From Taibaiella sp. KBW10 (GTDB lineage Bacteria > Bacteroidota > Bacteroidia > Chitinophagales > Chitinophagaceae): a stretch of DNA of 64,000 nt. This document shows, piece after piece, positions 63,435 through 64,000 of the stretch. The position numbers and the translations under genes were made by a program. Within the stretch, counting starts at the first letter, position 1, and every line of letters begins with the position of its first letter. The notes beneath the pieces were generated by a model. The model did no database searches. It was not told the origin of the DNA and saw nothing but the letters and a program-made list of their open reading frames with translations. The stretch spans positions 14,438 to 78,437 of the forward strand of contig NZ_QAJI01000006.1 of NCBI RefSeq assembly GCF_003852495.1. The letters run 5' to 3'.

Positions 63435-63470
63435 AAAAAGCCCCGGATGAAATCTCATCCGGGGCTTTTT
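63435..63470 (-). terminator. Intrinsic terminator of the partial type B gene
   Basis: A perfect 16-bp stem AAAAAGCCCCGGATGA (63435-63450) with 63455-63470 around AATC, 13 bp past the stop codon on the minus strand. Confidence 0.92.
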
Positions 63471-63483
63471 AGAGCGGGCTGCC

Positions 63484-64000
63484 TTATCTGTATAAGGTTA
63501 CATCGCCTTTGTATGTTTTGATTGTTTTGTTTGGAAGTTCTACTCTGATGATGTAGCTATAAACGCCTTGAGCACATTGGTCTCCGCTTAAAGTTCCATC
63601 CCAACCGGTCATAGGGTTACTTGTGGTAAACACTTGTTGTCCCCAACGGTTATAGATTTCAAATTGTAACAATTTCTGGAATTTCGCATTGGTCAATCCG
63701 AATACATCATTTTTGCCGTCACCGTTCGGTGTAAATGCATTTGGCATGATCGGATCTCCAGGATATTTCACTTCTAGCTTAATGTCAGCAGTGTCTTTAC
63801 AACCGTATTCATCCACACCGACTACACTGTATGTTTTTGGTTCTAATACAGGGAAAGTACGTGCATTTTTTGAATCTGGATCATAGAACATATTAGTCGG
63901 GAACCAAGAGTAGAATAGGGCACCTGATGCAGACATATCTACTTCTTTACCGTAATCAACCATTGTACCGCTAAGAGGTAAAACATTAGATAACTGGAAT
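63484..64000 (-). CDS. T9SS type B secreted protein, 3' part only (window edge)
   Basis: The C-terminal part of a larger protein. An ATG at 63963 lies inside it, but the frame stays open to the window edge (FQLSNVLPLSGT precedes it), so the gene starts outside. The visible part holds a PKD-like end (YSWFPTNMFYDPDSKNA, KTYSVVGVDEYGCKDTADI) and the CHU_C type B sorting domain (MPNAFTPNGDGKNDVFG, FEIYNRWGQQVFTT, GWDGTLSGDQCAQGVYSYII). It is a distinct paralog of the type B proteins at 24958 and 27023; its tail is not the shared 773-bp segment. Confidence 0.88.
   Translation of the reverse strand, partial: FQLSNVLPLSGTMVDYGKEVDMSASGALFYSWFPTNMFYDPDSKNARTFPVLEPKTYSVVGVDEYGCKDTADIKLEVKYPGDPIMPNAFTPNGDGKNDVFGLTNAKFQKLLQFEIYNRWGQQVFTTSNPMTGWDGTLSGDQCAQGVYSYIIRVELPNKTIKTYKGDVTLYR

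Noticed and set aside
63484-63963. 159-residue complete gene from the ATG at 63963
   Set aside because: The frame stays open to the window edge and the visible part is only a C-terminal PKD-like and type B sorting region.

Overview
The window is a chromosomal piece of a Bacteroidota bacterium. The sequence shows this through many secreted proteins ending in type IX secretion (T9SS) type A or type B sorting domains, a gliding-associated GldE, a GldL-like miniprotein, LytTR and NarL-type signalling, Bacteroidota-type -7 boxes (TAnnTTTG) and no Shine-Dalgarno pattern at the starts. The gene mix suggests the Chitinophagales/Sphingobacteriales side of the phylum; the genus cannot be named from sequence alone. 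There is no phage, insertion sequence or CRISPR array.

Layout. 1-3000: a YfhO-type membrane protein diverging from a small TPR protein. 3172-16497: three tandem giant mosaic GEVED/Ig/PKD surface proteins with almost identical T9SS type A tails, each followed by a strong terminator. 16577-19506: mutY-ssb-gldE. 19669-24316: a beta-helix lipoprotein, tRNA-Arg(ACG), the first copy of a structured intergenic repeat, two divergent small exported proteins and a T9SS type A protein. 24958-29389: two T9SS type B proteins with the same C-terminal half but unrelated N-termini. 29426-35509: a LytTR two-component pair whose kinase carries a periplasmic propeller, diverging from a secreted protein with three Cys-rich repeats. 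35571-35867: the second, inverted copy of the repeat. 35870-39038: a probable five-gene operon of two paralogous membrane-anchored proteins of unknown family, a multi-TM protein, a sensorless histidine kinase and a LuxR-type regulator. It diverges from an exported protein at 39381 across a 342-bp spacer that holds a long inverted repeat.

40864-44177: an archaemetzincin-like lipoprotein, a DUF2891 protein and two exported unknowns. 44244-63324: mostly housekeeping, namely an acyl-CoA carboxylase beta subunit, ftsX with a DUF3098 protein and mini-GldL, nadB, a prolyl oligopeptidase, a beta-CASP metallo-beta-lactamase, a TIGR02757 protein, a cyclophilin, recG, a TonB-dependent receptor, divergent hemH/hemA and an SMR transporter. 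The window ends inside another T9SS type B protein.

Most interesting points: (i) the five-gene signalling operon with its unknown paralog pair, the best candidate for an undescribed system; (ii) the 297-bp inverted repeat pair bounding a 14-kb accessory segment, with an inner hairpin interior flipped between copies; (iii) the mosaic GEVED and type B families; (iv) recG, whose conserved N-terminus runs upstream with no ATG/GTG/TTG start; (v) a secreted archaemetzincin-like protease. Several gene starts are moved downstream here to the signal peptide start.
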